Shown piece after piece: positions 25,287-35,329 of a stretch of 64,000 nucleotides of DNA; position 1 is the first letter of the stretch, and every line of letters starts with the position of its first letter. The translations under genes were made by a program, and so were the position numbers. Source of the stretch: Polaribacter vadi (lineage in GTDB: Bacteria; Bacteroidota; Bacteroidia; Flavobacteriales; Flavobacteriaceae). Location of the stretch: positions 952,501-1,016,500 of the forward strand of contig NZ_CP017477.1 in NCBI RefSeq assembly GCF_001761365.1. The letters run 5' to 3'. The notes beneath the pieces are model-generated. The model saw nothing but the letters and a program-made list of their open reading frames with translations, had not been told where the DNA came from and searched no databases.

Positions 25287-26153
25287 TTATTTCTCTTTAG
25301 AGTTTTCTACGTTGATTTCCTTTAGTTGTTCAATTAAAGCATCTATTCTTATCTTCTCGCTTTGTAAAACAGCTAACATTTCATTAGCTTCTTCCATGTA
25401 TTGAGATTCTGGATAATTTCTTTTCAGCTTTTCGTAAGCTTCAATAGCGTCTTTAATTCTTTCCTGTTTTCTTCTATCATAACTTTTTAGAACAAAATCG
25501 TGAGCTGCTTTTAATCTGTAATACAAAGCTTCTTCTTTAAATTCTGAACCTAAATAATCTGACAATAAATTATCGAAAGCTTGAATTGCTGCTTTATAAT
25601 TTCTTACATCATAATCTGCAGTTGTATAATACGTTTTAGCAATTTCGAAATATTTTTTCTGTAATTTATATCTTAATTCTTTGTAATGTGCATTTGCCTC
25701 AACAATTTTATCAGAATCTGGATATGTATTTATAAAACTTTGAAATGCTTCTAAAGCTTTATTAGTATCTGTTGGATCTTTACTAAAAACTGGCGATGCC
25801 AATTTATAACTGTATGCAGATAAAAAAGAAGCTTCTTCTATTTTAGAGCTAGTTGGATAATTTTTCACAAAACGATCAAAATAATAACCAGCATCTGTGT
25901 AGTTTTTCTCATTAAAATTAGACTGAGCTACCATAAACTGAATACGTTCCATTTGAGGTTTACCTCTGTAAGCAGGTGTAACTTTCTCAAACAAACGCAA
26001 AGCCTTAGAATATTTTTGAGTCTCGTACATCTTTACAGCCATTTTATACTGATCTTCAACAGTACCTTTATTCAGTACTTTTTGATATTCTCCACAGGAA
26101 AATAACAAAAGACTAAACAGTAATAAACACGCTAAATTTTTAATTTTTTGCAT
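25287..26153 (-). CDS. bamD: Outer membrane protein assembly factor BamD
   Basis: 288 residues. A lipoprotein signal ends at Cys20 (LLLFSLLLFSC). The mature protein is a run of about five TPR repeats (about 25-265), including QYKMAVKMYETQKYSKALRLFEKV, NYPTSSKIEEASFLSAYSYK and AIEAYEKLKRNYPESQYMEEANEM. BamD bridges BamA and the other Bam lipoproteins at the inner face of the outer membrane. It starts the bamD-rpoZ-coaBC-DUF4835 operon. A TAATTTTG promoter box lies four bases before the ATG. Confidence 0.93.
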   Translation of the reverse strand: MQKIKNLACLLLFSLLLFSCGEYQKVLNKGTVEDQYKMAVKMYETQKYSKALRLFEKVTPAYRGKPQMERIQFMVAQSNFNEKNYTDAGYYFDRFVKNYPTSSKIEEASFLSAYSYKLASPVFSKDPTDTNKALEAFQSFINTYPDSDKIVEANAHYKELRYKLQKKYFEIAKTYYTTADYDVRNYKAAIQAFDNLLSDYLGSEFKEEALYYRLKAAHDFVLKSYDRRKQERIKDAIEAYEKLKRNYPESQYMEEANEMLAVLQSEKIRIDALIEQLKEINVENSKEK

Positions 26154-26157
26154 CGGG

Positions 26158-26165
26158 CAAAATTA
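26158..26165 (-). promoter_or_regulatory. -7 promoter box abutting bamD start (leaderless candidate)
   Basis: TAATTTTG on the minus strand, then CCCG, then the ATG. The four-base gap puts the expected first transcribed base at the start codon. Confidence 0.6.
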
Positions 26166-26497
26166 GTAATTAATTATGGATAATAAAAGTATTTATTTTA
26201 TTGAAATAAAACTTCTCTATTAAGTGTTATCATTTGTTTTTAAACAAGTTGTGTAAAATTTTCATCAACCTTACTTATAACGAATTGAAACCTTTTAAAT
26301 TGTAATGCAATAATCCATAAAAAAGAACTAAATAAATGGTAAAATGAACCTAAAAGTTTGTTAAGATTGTAAATTTTGATTTTTGGTAGATGATTTGAAG
26401 TTTGTTGTTTCTTGTTTCTAAAATATATCAACATATAAGAACATCAAAAATATAGAGTTTTTGAAATTTAATTCTTGTCTCTTCTCTTTAAAGAAAA
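26166..26497. other. Gap between bamD and dapA without a supported gene
   Basis: About 330 AT-rich bases. A minus-strand box TATTTTTG (26445-26452) could start a transcript just before a 64-codon frame (26240-26434), but its product shows no recognisable family and the frame is likely chance. No terminator, repeat or RNA structure stands out. Confidence 0.4.
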
Positions 26498-27373
26498 CTA
26501 AAATTCAGCAACGAACTTTGCTATTTTAGCTTGCAAACTTTCACTTGCTTTTACTAAAGGCAAACGAACATCATTCTTACAAATTCCTAATTCTTGTAAA
26601 ACAGTTTTAATTCCTGCAGGATTGTTTTCCTCAAAAATATAGTCAACAATATCCATCATTTTGAAATGGATCTCATAACCTTCTTTATTTTTTCCTTCCA
26701 ATCCTAAATTTATCATTTTAGAAAATGCTGCTGGAAATGCTTGCCCAATTACTGAAATTACTCCAGAACCACCTGCTAATGCAACTCCTAAAGCTAAATC
26801 ATCATCACCAGAAATTATTAAAAAATCTGCTGGTTTGTCTTTTAACAACGTATTATATTGCTGTTGATTATTTCCTGCTTCTTTTACACCAACAATATTG
26901 CTAAAATCTTTTGCCAAACGTAAAGTTGTTGCAGGCTCCATGTTTTTAGCTGTTCTACCAGGAACATTGTATAAAATTATTGGTAAGTCAGTTGCTTCTG
27001 CTAAAGCTTTGTAATGCTGATAAAAACCTTCTTGGGTTGGTTTGCTATAATAAGGAGCAACCGATAAAATTCCGTCGATTCCTGTAAAATCTCTTGTCTT
27101 AAATTCTTTAACAACTTCTAAAGTATTGTTACCACCAACACCCAAAACTAAAGGCAAACGCTTATTATTTGTTTTGATAATAACATCTATAATCTGCTGT
27201 TTTTCTTCTTTAGTTATGGTTGCGCTTTCGCCAGTTGTACCATTAATTACTAAATAATCTGTTCCGTTTTCGATATTAAAATTCACTAATTTAATTAGCG
27301 CATCAAAATCTACAGATAAATCCTCTTTAAAAGGTGTAATTAAAGCCACACCAGTTCCAATAAATTTTTGCAT
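26498..27373 (-). CDS. dapA: 4-hydroxy-tetrahydrodipicolinate synthase
   Basis: 291 residues, the standard length of this aldolase-fold enzyme. It condenses pyruvate with aspartate semialdehyde, the first lysine/diaminopimelate-specific step. The motifs are complete: NGTTGESATIT near the N-terminus, ILYNVPGRTAKN with the Tyr and Arg of the active site, and VGVKEAGNN with the Schiff-base lysine. It is placed two genes upstream of bamD, a common flavobacterial order. The upstream box TAATTTTA is one base off consensus. Confidence 0.97.
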   Translation of the reverse strand: MQKFIGTGVALITPFKEDLSVDFDALIKLVNFNIENGTDYLVINGTTGESATITKEEKQQIIDVIIKTNNKRLPLVLGVGGNNTLEVVKEFKTRDFTGIDGILSVAPYYSKPTQEGFYQHYKALAEATDLPIILYNVPGRTAKNMEPATTLRLAKDFSNIVGVKEAGNNQQQYNTLLKDKPADFLIISGDDDLALGVALAGGSGVISVIGQAFPAAFSKMINLGLEGKNKEGYEIHFKMMDIVDYIFEENNPAGIKTVLQELGICKNDVRLPLVKASESLQAKIAKFVAEF

Positions 27374-27469
27374 TTCTTAATTTTTACGTGGTAAAATTAC
27401 AATTTTCAAATTGATTGTATTCTTAAAATTTATGTTCTTGCAAAGAATACACAACTTTTTAAATGAAGT

Positions 27470-27973
27470 TTAATTTTTTAGTTTTCCTAAAACAACTAAG
27501 TATTTTTTAAGCTCTAAAAGAAAGCTTTCTATATTCGTTGGAAATTCTGCAATTTCTAAATCATACAATTCTTGATTTACCTTTGAAAAACCGACTTTAA
27601 ACTTAGCTTTACTATGCAAAACTGCATTCTCTAAATATATATTTCTCTTATTAAAATAACCAATTAGCAAGTCATGAGGTTCGTCTATAAAATCTTTAAA
27701 CGCTGTTTTTTTGGGTTCTCCTTTCCAGTTAAAATCTTTTTCAGAAAAATACTTATAAGAAGACACATTACTTTTACTAAAAGGTCTATAACTATAAATT
27801 CTAATATTCCCTAAGGTTAATATTTTTTCAACTTCATCTTCAATTTTTAACCATTTAGAAATTTCATAAGAAGCAATAATACCAACAGTATAAACCTCTT
27901 CATTGGATGCTGCTCTATACTCTTCTTCTTGTAGTAGTTTTTTAAACTGTTTTTTTATGAAAGATTTTTTCAA
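27470..27973 (-). CDS. Conserved flavobacterial protein of unknown function (DUF6913-like)
   Basis: 167 residues from a TTG start at 27973. No signal peptide or membrane segment, Lys-rich N-terminus (MKKSFIKKQFKKLLQEEEYR), followed by an alpha/beta region with VYTVGIIASYEISKWL, IRIYSYRPFS, and HDLLIGYFNKRNIYLENAVLHSKAKFKVGF. It resembles a small protein I associate with the dapA neighbourhood of flavobacteria (DUF6913), but this is a memory-based guess. The frame ends 97 bases before dapA on the same strand, so co-transcription is possible. Confidence 0.7.
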   Translation of the reverse strand: MKKSFIKKQFKKLLQEEEYRAASNEEVYTVGIIASYEISKWLKIEDEVEKILTLGNIRIYSYRPFSKSNVSSYKYFSEKDFNWKGEPKKTAFKDFIDEPHDLLIGYFNKRNIYLENAVLHSKAKFKVGFSKVNQELYDLEIAEFPTNIESFLLELKKYLVVLGKLKN

Positions 27974-28135
27974 GTTTTGCTATCTCTATTAAATTAACTT
28001 CGGTAAAAATACTATATAATTTATTTTATCTACAAAAAGTACCTATAGATTTTAGGTTAAATTATAACCAAAAAATTAAAAATAGATGCACTTAAAAAAA
28101 AATTCAATTTTATAAATGCATCTAATTTGCTGTTT

Positions 28136-31100
28136 TTAGAGCTTTTGCCTGTTGTCATTAGACTGTGTATCAATCAATTTATTAAAAGGATCAATACCAA
28201 CTTCTGTAGGTTTTTTATCAACAATAATGGTTATTTTATTATTGATTTGAGTAATCTTATGTTTTTGTAAATACAAAGCTACTTCTTTCTTTTTTCCATC
28301 AACTTCTTCTTCTGTAAAAATACCTACATCAATATAATCTTGTAATTTTACTGATAAAATTGGTTTCTTTTTATCTGCTGGAGTATAACTTAAAGTATCT
28401 CCTATTTTTTCACCATAAAACTTTTTTCCTTTTTCGTCATTTCTATATTTAGCAACTTCAAACTCAATATCTACTTGGTATTTTCCATTTTCTAACTCAG
28501 TAGATTTTACGTCCGTAATTCTATTTTGATATAAAGTAATCGTCTCAAACATATCATTAATTACATAACTTAAAGAATCTGGAGTAACTTCTCTTATATA
28601 ATCTACCATTTCTATGGATGTTGTGTAAGGTGCCTCTTGGAATTTTACTTTTTCTACATAGCGTTTTAAAGCGCCATTTAAGTTTTCTTCTCCAATATAA
28701 TCACTCAAAGCATAAAACACTAAAGAGCCTTTTTGATAACGAATATATCCTTGACCATCATTGTACATTAATGGTTTTTCACGTTTACTTTCAAAGGTTC
28801 TTTGCATTAAATAACCATCTAAAGCTTCCTTTAAAAAGGTACGCATTTTAGGTTTTCCATGTTCATGTTCTAATACTTTTAAAGCCACATATTCAGACAA
28901 ACTTTCAGACAACATGGTTGCACCTAAAACATCTGCACCAATTACTTGATGTGCCCACCATTGATGTGCAACTTCATGCACAGTTACAGCAAATGGATAA
29001 TCTACTCCATCTTCATTTTCATCATCTACAGCTGCAATAAATCCAAATCCTTCAGAAAACGGAATTGTATTTGCAAAAGATTGTGCAAACGTTCCTTGTG
29101 TTCTTGGAAATTCAATAATTCTGGCTTGTTTATGTTGATAAGGACTAAAGTTTTTAGCATTATAAGCTAAAGAAGCTTTCATTCCCTTCATCATTCTATC
29201 CAAATTATACGTGTGTGGCTTGTGATAATAAATCTCTAAACTAATGCCATTCCAAAGTTCTTTTTTTACTACATATCTGGCAGAATTAAAAGCATAAAAA
29301 TTCAAGATTTTACTATCCATTTTATAATGGAAATATTTTCTACCATTTTCTTCCCATTCTTTTTGCAAATATCCTGGAGCAATTGCAATTTGATCTTTAG
29401 ATGTTGATACAGTTGCTTCAAAATCAATCCAATCTGAATCTTTAGAAATATAAGTATTCCCTAAAGCTGTAGAATCTGATGGATTTTTTTGTAAATTATT
29501 GGGTGGTAAATCGTATTTTTCACGTGTTTTATTATCTGTTAACTCTCCTCCTGATGAATATCCAAAATTAGGAAACATCGAAAAATTATTCAAAAAAGTA
29601 CCATTTTCTAAAACAGGAGATTTTTGTTGAAACATCGTGTTTTTGTCACTTTTAACGTTGATCGTTAATTGTAAAGAATCACCAGGTTTTATTTTTTTAT
29701 CAAACTTATAAATATCAAAATTAAAAACAGTGTCTTCTAACACTAATTTGTTTTCAATGTTAAATTCAAAGGTATTTTCTAAAGAATTATGATTTAAGAA
29801 AATACTATCAATTTCTTGATCGGTTTTATTGACCAATGTATAAACTGCAGTAGCTTCGTAGGTTCTTTTCTTCGGATAAATATGTACATCTGCATTTACA
29901 GCTACCACTCTTGGTTGTTTGTAATTTTCGTATTTTTTATAGGTTTTTTCCCATTTTACAGCATCTAATTCCGCTTGTTTAGAAGATGAGTTTTTACTAT
30001 CCGATTTTGTTTCTAAAAAAATAGTAGTTCCTAACGTTAAAAATGCGATTAAAATAACCACAAAACTTACAATTTTAGGCGTTGTAAAACGTTGTTTTGC
30101 TATCTGTAATCTTTCTCCAAAAGAACTTGGCAAACCTCTCACCCACATTAAAATGCTTAAAATAACCAATAAGGAACCTCCTAAAATCCAATACAATTTA
30201 TACCATAAATATCTTGATAATGCAGAACCATAACCATTCATATCAGAATAACTAAAACCTGGGCCTTGGTTGTATTTAAAGACTGCTAATTCAATTCCTA
30301 TAAAAGTTAATAATGGAATTGCAATAACAACAATCAAAATAATAAAAAAACCTAAATATTGATTTTTCACCAATGTTTGAATAAAAATTGATAACAATGC
30401 CCAAACCAAATAATTCAAGAAATTTAAGCCAAATAATTCTTTTATATAATGACCAATTTCGTAATTATAATAACCCTTATACGTTTGAAATATCATTCCT
30501 GCAACCATAATGACTGCTAGTAAAACCAATTGCATTTTTAACAAAGCAATTAATTTTGAAAATAACAACGTCCAATTTGGCACTGGAGTACTATCTACTA
30601 AATGATTTATTTTAGCAGTTTCTGCTCTTTGTACTAAAATACCTGCATATAAAAATGTACAAATATTGATGACCAAGAAACTAAAAACGCCTCCACTTCC
30701 TAGCATTTGCCAAGTTACAGGCAACGTTTCTGTACCAAAAATTGCGCCAGCACTAAATAAAGCAACTACCATCATTAAAAGCCCAACAATTAAAATACAG
30801 ATAAATGGAATGCTTTTTAAAATGAATTTAAAGTCGATGTTAGATAATTGCCACATCGTTTTTAAATTATTCACAAACGAATAATTGTGTGCTACTTCTG
30901 GTAAGTTAATTCTTGTAATTCCACTAAAATTTCTTTTGATAACTCTCTCTGATTTCACTTTCTTAAACGAAATAACAACAGCATTTTGGTTGAATTTAAA
31001 ATACTTAAAAACCAATCCGAAAATTAAAGAAGAAATTCCCAGCCAAAACAATCTATTATACAAAATCAACTTTTTTATAGGGACTTGCATTTCATTTTGT

Positions 31101-31792
31101 TCGGACATTGTCCAATATTTTGTGTACGTATTTAAAGCTGCAGAACCAAAAGGATCTAAAATTGCCAACCAAGTTTCTTGGTCTGGTTCAGATAGAATTC
31201 CACTAATTGCACCTTGAAAAAACAATAAAATAATTACTGCAATAAAACCTGCACCAATATTTCTAGAAAATGTAACCACTGCAAAAACAACAGCTCCAAA
31301 GAATAAAACGTTGGGTAAAATAAAGACCACATACGATTTTACATACGCCATAAAACTAAACGACCCTACAATTTCTGAATTTGTTCCAGGAAATCGAAAA
31401 CCGATCATCATTCCAAAAGCAATGACGAACACAATTGCAGAAACGACTAAAATTCCGCTAAAAAACTTGGCAAATAAATAGTTGGCTTTTGTAAAAGGAT
31501 AGGAATATAAAATGGTATGCATTTCGCTTTTAAAATCTCTATAAATAGAAACCCCAATAATAGAGGGAAATAAAAAGAAAATAAATATTGTAAATGCGTT
31601 AAAATTGCCTGTAATATTTATAGGCGAGTTTACAATTCTAGAAGAACCTGTAGTTCCTGTAATTCCATCCCAAATACCTGCTGATGTTGCTGATATAAAA
31701 AAAGCTAATAAGAAAAATATAGCTGCGTAAATATAAAAAATAGGTTTTTTAAACCAGTATTTTAACTCTTGTTTGAATATTGTTGAAAACAT
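28136..31792 (-). CDS. ABC-2 type permease fused to an M1-family aminopeptidase
   Basis: 1218 residues. The first 600 residues hold about twelve membrane helices in two sets, as in ABC-2 exporters. The periplasmic C-terminal part (about 640-1190) is an M1 metallopeptidase: zinc motif HEVAHQWWAH, with the downstream acidic ligand in SESLSEY, and a GAMEN-like substrate segment is not obvious. Such fused permease/peptidase proteins pair with one ATPase, here the gene at 31885-32772. Transport substrate is unknown; processing of an exported peptide is plausible. The last 10 kb of this strand shows no other peptidase. Confidence 0.9.
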   Translation of the reverse strand: MFSTIFKQELKYWFKKPIFYIYAAIFFLLAFFISATSAGIWDGITGTTGSSRIVNSPINITGNFNAFTIFIFFLFPSIIGVSIYRDFKSEMHTILYSYPFTKANYLFAKFFSGILVVSAIVFVIAFGMMIGFRFPGTNSEIVGSFSFMAYVKSYVVFILPNVLFFGAVVFAVVTFSRNIGAGFIAVIILLFFQGAISGILSEPDQETWLAILDPFGSAALNTYTKYWTMSEQNEMQVPIKKLILYNRLFWLGISSLIFGLVFKYFKFNQNAVVISFKKVKSERVIKRNFSGITRINLPEVAHNYSFVNNLKTMWQLSNIDFKFILKSIPFICILIVGLLMMVVALFSAGAIFGTETLPVTWQMLGSGGVFSFLVINICTFLYAGILVQRAETAKINHLVDSTPVPNWTLLFSKLIALLKMQLVLLAVIMVAGMIFQTYKGYYNYEIGHYIKELFGLNFLNYLVWALLSIFIQTLVKNQYLGFFIILIVVIAIPLLTFIGIELAVFKYNQGPGFSYSDMNGYGSALSRYLWYKLYWILGGSLLVILSILMWVRGLPSSFGERLQIAKQRFTTPKIVSFVVILIAFLTLGTTIFLETKSDSKNSSSKQAELDAVKWEKTYKKYENYKQPRVVAVNADVHIYPKKRTYEATAVYTLVNKTDQEIDSIFLNHNSLENTFEFNIENKLVLEDTVFNFDIYKFDKKIKPGDSLQLTINVKSDKNTMFQQKSPVLENGTFLNNFSMFPNFGYSSGGELTDNKTREKYDLPPNNLQKNPSDSTALGNTYISKDSDWIDFEATVSTSKDQIAIAPGYLQKEWEENGRKYFHYKMDSKILNFYAFNSARYVVKKELWNGISLEIYYHKPHTYNLDRMMKGMKASLAYNAKNFSPYQHKQARIIEFPRTQGTFAQSFANTIPFSEGFGFIAAVDDENEDGVDYPFAVTVHEVAHQWWAHQVIGADVLGATMLSESLSEYVALKVLEHEHGKPKMRTFLKEALDGYLMQRTFESKREKPLMYNDGQGYIRYQKGSLVFYALSDYIGEENLNGALKRYVEKVKFQEAPYTTSIEMVDYIREVTPDSLSYVINDMFETITLYQNRITDVKSTELENGKYQVDIEFEVAKYRNDEKGKKFYGEKIGDTLSYTPADKKKPILSVKLQDYIDVGIFTEEEVDGKKKEVALYLQKHKITQINNKITIIVDKKPTEVGIDPFNKLIDTQSNDNRQKL

Positions 31793-31884
31793 ATAAAATG
31801 TGTAATTGTGTAAATTTTGAATTGTGTAATTGTAATCGCACTCGAAACTTAAAACTCAAAATCTTGAATTTTAAATTTTAAACC

Positions 31885-32772
31885 TTAAACCATTTGCGGT
31901 TCATCCTGTTTTAGAGCGATAAAATAAACATCATCTAATTGTGGTGTAACTGCTACAAAATCTTCAGAAGGTTGTTCTGCTGAATGTACTCTAATATTCA
32001 ACGTATTATCTTGATTGTAGTTAGATGATAGAATACTATACAACTTTTCATTTTCTTCTAAATCATCTCTTTCAATAATTTTTTTCCAAATATGTCCTTC
32101 TAAAGCTGCTGTTGCTTTTTGTGGAGTGGTATGATTTAATATTTTTCCACCATTTAAAATTGCCATTTCATTACACAATTCCTTCACATCTTCTACAATA
32201 TGTGTCGAAAAAATTACAGTACAATTGGTACCAACTTCACGCAAAACGTTTAAAAAACGATGTCTTTCTGCAGGATCTAAACCAGCAGTTGGTTCATCAA
32301 CAATAATTAATTTTGGGTTGTTTAATAAAAGTTGCGCAATTCCAAAACGTTGTTTCATTCCTCCTGAATAACCAGCAACGTGTTTGTGTCGAACTTCATA
32401 CAAATTAGTTATTTCTAAAACTTCTTTTACAATTTTTTGTCTATCTGTTTTACTTGATACTCCTTTTAATGTTGCAAAATAATCTAACAAATCTTCTGCA
32501 GACATTTTAGGATACACTCCAAAAGATTGAGGCAAATAACCCAACACTTTTCTTAAAGACATATTATCCTCCAAAACATTTATATCACCAAACATAATAG
32601 AACCAGAATCAGGAGTTTGTAAAGTTGCAATCGTTCTCATTAAAGAAGATTTACCAGCACCATTTGGTCCTAACAAACCAAACATTCCTGTGCCAATTTC
32701 TAAATTTAAATCGTCAATTGCTTTTACACCGTTTTTGTAAGTTTTGGTTAAGTTTTTTATTACTAATTTCAT
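31885..32772 (-). CDS. ABC transporter ATP-binding protein
   Basis: 295 residues. Walker A is GLLGPNGAGKSSLM, the Q-loop lies in GYLPQSFGVYPKM, the signature is YSGGMKQRFGIAQ, Walker B is LIIVDEPTAGLDPA and the switch His is in FSTHIVEDVKEL. The C-terminal 80 residues are the extra regulatory tail found in ABC-2 type systems. It lies upstream of, and on the same strand as, the permease/peptidase gene and must be its motor. About 90 bases separate the two genes. Confidence 0.95.
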   Translation of the reverse strand: MKLVIKNLTKTYKNGVKAIDDLNLEIGTGMFGLLGPNGAGKSSLMRTIATLQTPDSGSIMFGDINVLEDNMSLRKVLGYLPQSFGVYPKMSAEDLLDYFATLKGVSSKTDRQKIVKEVLEITNLYEVRHKHVAGYSGGMKQRFGIAQLLLNNPKLIIVDEPTAGLDPAERHRFLNVLREVGTNCTVIFSTHIVEDVKELCNEMAILNGGKILNHTTPQKATAALEGHIWKKIIERDDLEENEKLYSILSSNYNQDNTLNIRVHSAEQPSEDFVAVTPQLDDVYFIALKQDEPQMV

Positions 32773-32925
32773 GTTGATTGGTTTTATAGTCGTTTTACTT
32801 GTAGAATTAGTGTAAAAGTAAGGACTTTTGTTACATTATTTTATGATTTTTTTTAGGCTATTCCTAAATAATCGCATTATTTTTACATATATTAAAATAA
32901 TAATTAAAATTTATAAAATTATATA

Positions 32926-34014
32926 ATGGCAAAAAAATCAATTTTAAATAAAAAATCATTAGACTTTTTAGAAAAATATTTAAATAATGCTGCTCCTACA
33001 GGTTACGAATGGGAAGGTCAAAAAATTTGGATGGACTATCTAAAACCTTATGTAGATACCTTTATTACAGACACATATGGCTCTGCAGTGGGTGTTATTA
33101 ATCCTGATGCAAAATACAAAGTTGTTATTGAAGGACATGCAGACGAAATTTCTTGGTACGTAAACTATATTTCTGATAATGGTTTAATTTATGTCATCAG
33201 AAATGGTGGATCAGATCATCAAATTGCACCAAGTAAAATTGTAAATATTCATACCAAAAACGGAATTGTAAAAGGTGTTTTTGGATGGCCAGCAATTCAT
33301 ACAAGAGACAAATCTGAAGAACAAGCACCAAAACCAGACAATATTTTTATTGATACAGGTTGTGCAACAAAAGATGAAGTTGAAGCTTTAGGAGTTCATG
33401 TTGGTTGTGTAATTACCTATCCAGATACTTTTCATATTTTAAACGGAAATAAATTTGTTTGTAGAGCTTTAGATAACAGAATGGGTGGTTTTATGATTGC
33501 TGAAGTTGCTCGTTTATTAAAAGAAAATGGAAAGACCCTTCCTTTCGGATTATATGTAACGAACTCTGTTCAAGAAGAAATTGGTTTACGAGGTGCAGAA
33601 ATGATTACACATACTATAAAGCCAAATATGGCAATTTGTACTGATGTTACTCATGATACAACAACGCCAATGATTGAAGTTAAAAAAGCTGGAAAATTAG
33701 AGTTAGGGAAAGGCCCAGTTGTAGCTTATGCTCCTGCTGTTCAGCAAAAATTACGTGATTTAATTACGGAAACTGCAGAGAAAAACAATATACCTTTTCA
33801 ACGTTCTGCGCTTTCTAGAGCAACAGGAACTGATACAGATGCTTTTGCTTATAGCAATGGAGGTGTTGCTTCTGCTTTAATTTCTTTACCTTTAAGATAC
33901 ATGCATACCACAGTTGAAATGGTACATAGAGAAGATGTAGAAAATGTAATTAAAATAATTTATGAAACCCTTTTAAATATAAAAGGTGGAGAAACTTTTT
34001 CTTACTTTGAATAG
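32926..34014 (+). CDS. M42-family metallo-aminopeptidase
   Basis: 362 residues. The di-zinc site of M42 (TET-type) peptidases is visible: IEGHADEISW (His and Asp), CRALDNRMGGFM (bridging Asp), SVQEEIGLRGAEM (catalytic Glu pair), CTDVTHDT and RYMHTTVEMVHREDV (His). These cytoplasmic enzymes form tetrahedral or larger shells and trim peptides. The gene is followed by the palindrome at 34027-34079 and a second plus-strand gene. The ATG at 32926 has AT-rich sequence before it and no promoter box match. Confidence 0.93.
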   Translation: MAKKSILNKKSLDFLEKYLNNAAPTGYEWEGQKIWMDYLKPYVDTFITDTYGSAVGVINPDAKYKVVIEGHADEISWYVNYISDNGLIYVIRNGGSDHQIAPSKIVNIHTKNGIVKGVFGWPAIHTRDKSEEQAPKPDNIFIDTGCATKDEVEALGVHVGCVITYPDTFHILNGNKFVCRALDNRMGGFMIAEVARLLKENGKTLPFGLYVTNSVQEEIGLRGAEMITHTIKPNMAICTDVTHDTTTPMIEVKKAGKLELGKGPVVAYAPAVQQKLRDLITETAEKNNIPFQRSALSRATGTDTDAFAYSNGGVASALISLPLRYMHTTVEMVHREDVENVIKIIYETLLNIKGGETFSYFE

Positions 34015-34026
34015 AAATATATAAGG

Positions 34027-34079
34027 CACTAATTTCATGAGTTTCATAAATAAAATTGACGGAATTTCTGAAATTAGTG
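34027..34079 (+). repeat. Intergenic palindrome (possible terminator or repeat element)
   Basis: An 11-bp perfect inverted repeat, CACTAATTTCA and TGAAATTAGTG, with 31 bases between the arms. It lies between the M42 and aminotransferase-fold genes, and a short T-run (GTTTAAA) follows. It may be a terminator or a small dispersed repeat. Confidence 0.5.
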
Positions 34080-34094
34080 TTTAAAATAAATTAA

Positions 34095-35252
34095 ATGAAA
34101 CTTCAAAACCAAAAACACCTTTTCAGTATTCCTGAAGAAATAACCTATTTAAATATTGCAAGTCAATCGCCCTCTTTTAAAGCAGTTGAACAAGCAGGAA
34201 TTGAAGGCGTTTTAGAAAAAAGTCATCCTTTTAAAATTACTGGCGATAGTTATTTTGAACCCGTAAAAAAGGTTAAACAACTTTTTGCAAAATTAATTGA
34301 TGTTGATGATTATAACAGAATTGCCAACATTCCTTCTGCTTCTTATGGTTTAGCAACTGTTGCAAAAAATATCACTCTTAAAAAAAATGATGAAATTTTA
34401 TTGGTAGAAAGTCAGTTTCCAAGCAATTATTATGTTTGGGAAAAACTAGCACATAAATTCGACGCAAAATTAAAGATTATTGCCATGCCAAAATCCACAG
34501 AAAACCGTGGTAAAATTTGGAATGAATCAATTTTGAGTGGTATTTCTGAGAACACTAAAGTTGTTGCGCTTGGAAATATTCATTGGGCAAATGGAACATT
34601 GTTCGATTTAAAATCCATCAGAAAAAAAGCTACTGAAAAAAAGGCTTTATTAATTATTGATGGAAGTCAATCTGTTGGTGCTTTGCCATTTTCTGTAAAA
34701 GAAATACAGCCAGATGCTTTAATTTGTGCTGGTTACAAATGGCTTTTTGGGCCTTATGGTTGTGGATATGCTTATTTTGGCGAATATTTTGACAATGGAA
34801 ATCCGTTAGAAGAAAATTGGTCTAATCGTTTGCACAGTGAAAATATGACTGGCTTAACTTCCTACCAACCTAAATACAAACCTTTAGCTAACAGATATTC
34901 TGTTGGTGAGCATGCAAGTTTTATTCATATAAAAATGCAAATTGCAGCTTTAGAACAAGTATTGGAATGGACTCCAAAAGCAATTCAAGAATATTGTAAA
35001 GATATTACTTCAGAGGCTGTCATCACTTTAAAAGAAAATGGTTGCTTTGTTGAACATGATGCTTTTAGAACACATCATTTATTTGGGGTAGAATTGCCAA
35101 AACAAATGGATATTGATGTGTTAAAATCAACCTTAAAAGAAGCAAATATATTTATTTCATTTCGAGTAAATTACATTCGCCTTTCTTGCCATTTGTACAA
35201 TACTAAAAACGATTTTAAGAAGTTAACGGATTGTATTATAAAATGCTTATAA
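34095..35252 (+). CDS. Class V aminotransferase-fold PLP protein
   Basis: 385 residues of the NifS/isopenicillin epimerase-like fold. Seen are ITYLNIASQSPSFKAVEQAG at the N-terminus, ANIPSASYGLATVAKN, the cofactor aspartate in LLIIDGSQSVGALPF, and the Schiff-base lysine in CAGYKWLFGPYGCGYAYF near residue 216. The substrate cannot be judged; desulphurase cysteine loops are not evident, so an aminotransferase or epimerase-type reaction is more likely. It follows the M42 gene by about 80 bases. Confidence 0.88.
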   Translation: MKLQNQKHLFSIPEEITYLNIASQSPSFKAVEQAGIEGVLEKSHPFKITGDSYFEPVKKVKQLFAKLIDVDDYNRIANIPSASYGLATVAKNITLKKNDEILLVESQFPSNYYVWEKLAHKFDAKLKIIAMPKSTENRGKIWNESILSGISENTKVVALGNIHWANGTLFDLKSIRKKATEKKALLIIDGSQSVGALPFSVKEIQPDALICAGYKWLFGPYGCGYAYFGEYFDNGNPLEENWSNRLHSENMTGLTSYQPKYKPLANRYSVGEHASFIHIKMQIAALEQVLEWTPKAIQEYCKDITSEAVITLKENGCFVEHDAFRTHHLFGVELPKQMDIDVLKSTLKEANIFISFRVNYIRLSCHLYNTKNDFKKLTDCIIKCL

Positions 35253-35329
35253 ATTTTAAATTATAAGATTTTAAGTACCTTTGCAAATCTTTTCAGACAG
35301 ATTAGAAACTCTCTATTTTTTATTTTTAT

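Noticed and set aside
26240..26434. Minus-strand ORF of 64 residues between dapA and bamD
   Set aside because: A promoter-like box is nearby, but the product has no recognisable family and AT-rich intergenic DNA gives such frames by chance.
28136..31792. Shadow ORFs on the opposite strand of large genes (for example within valS, the permease/peptidase and icd)
   Set aside because: They overlap strong genes throughout, lack family motifs and arise from the AT-rich codon usage of the real gene.
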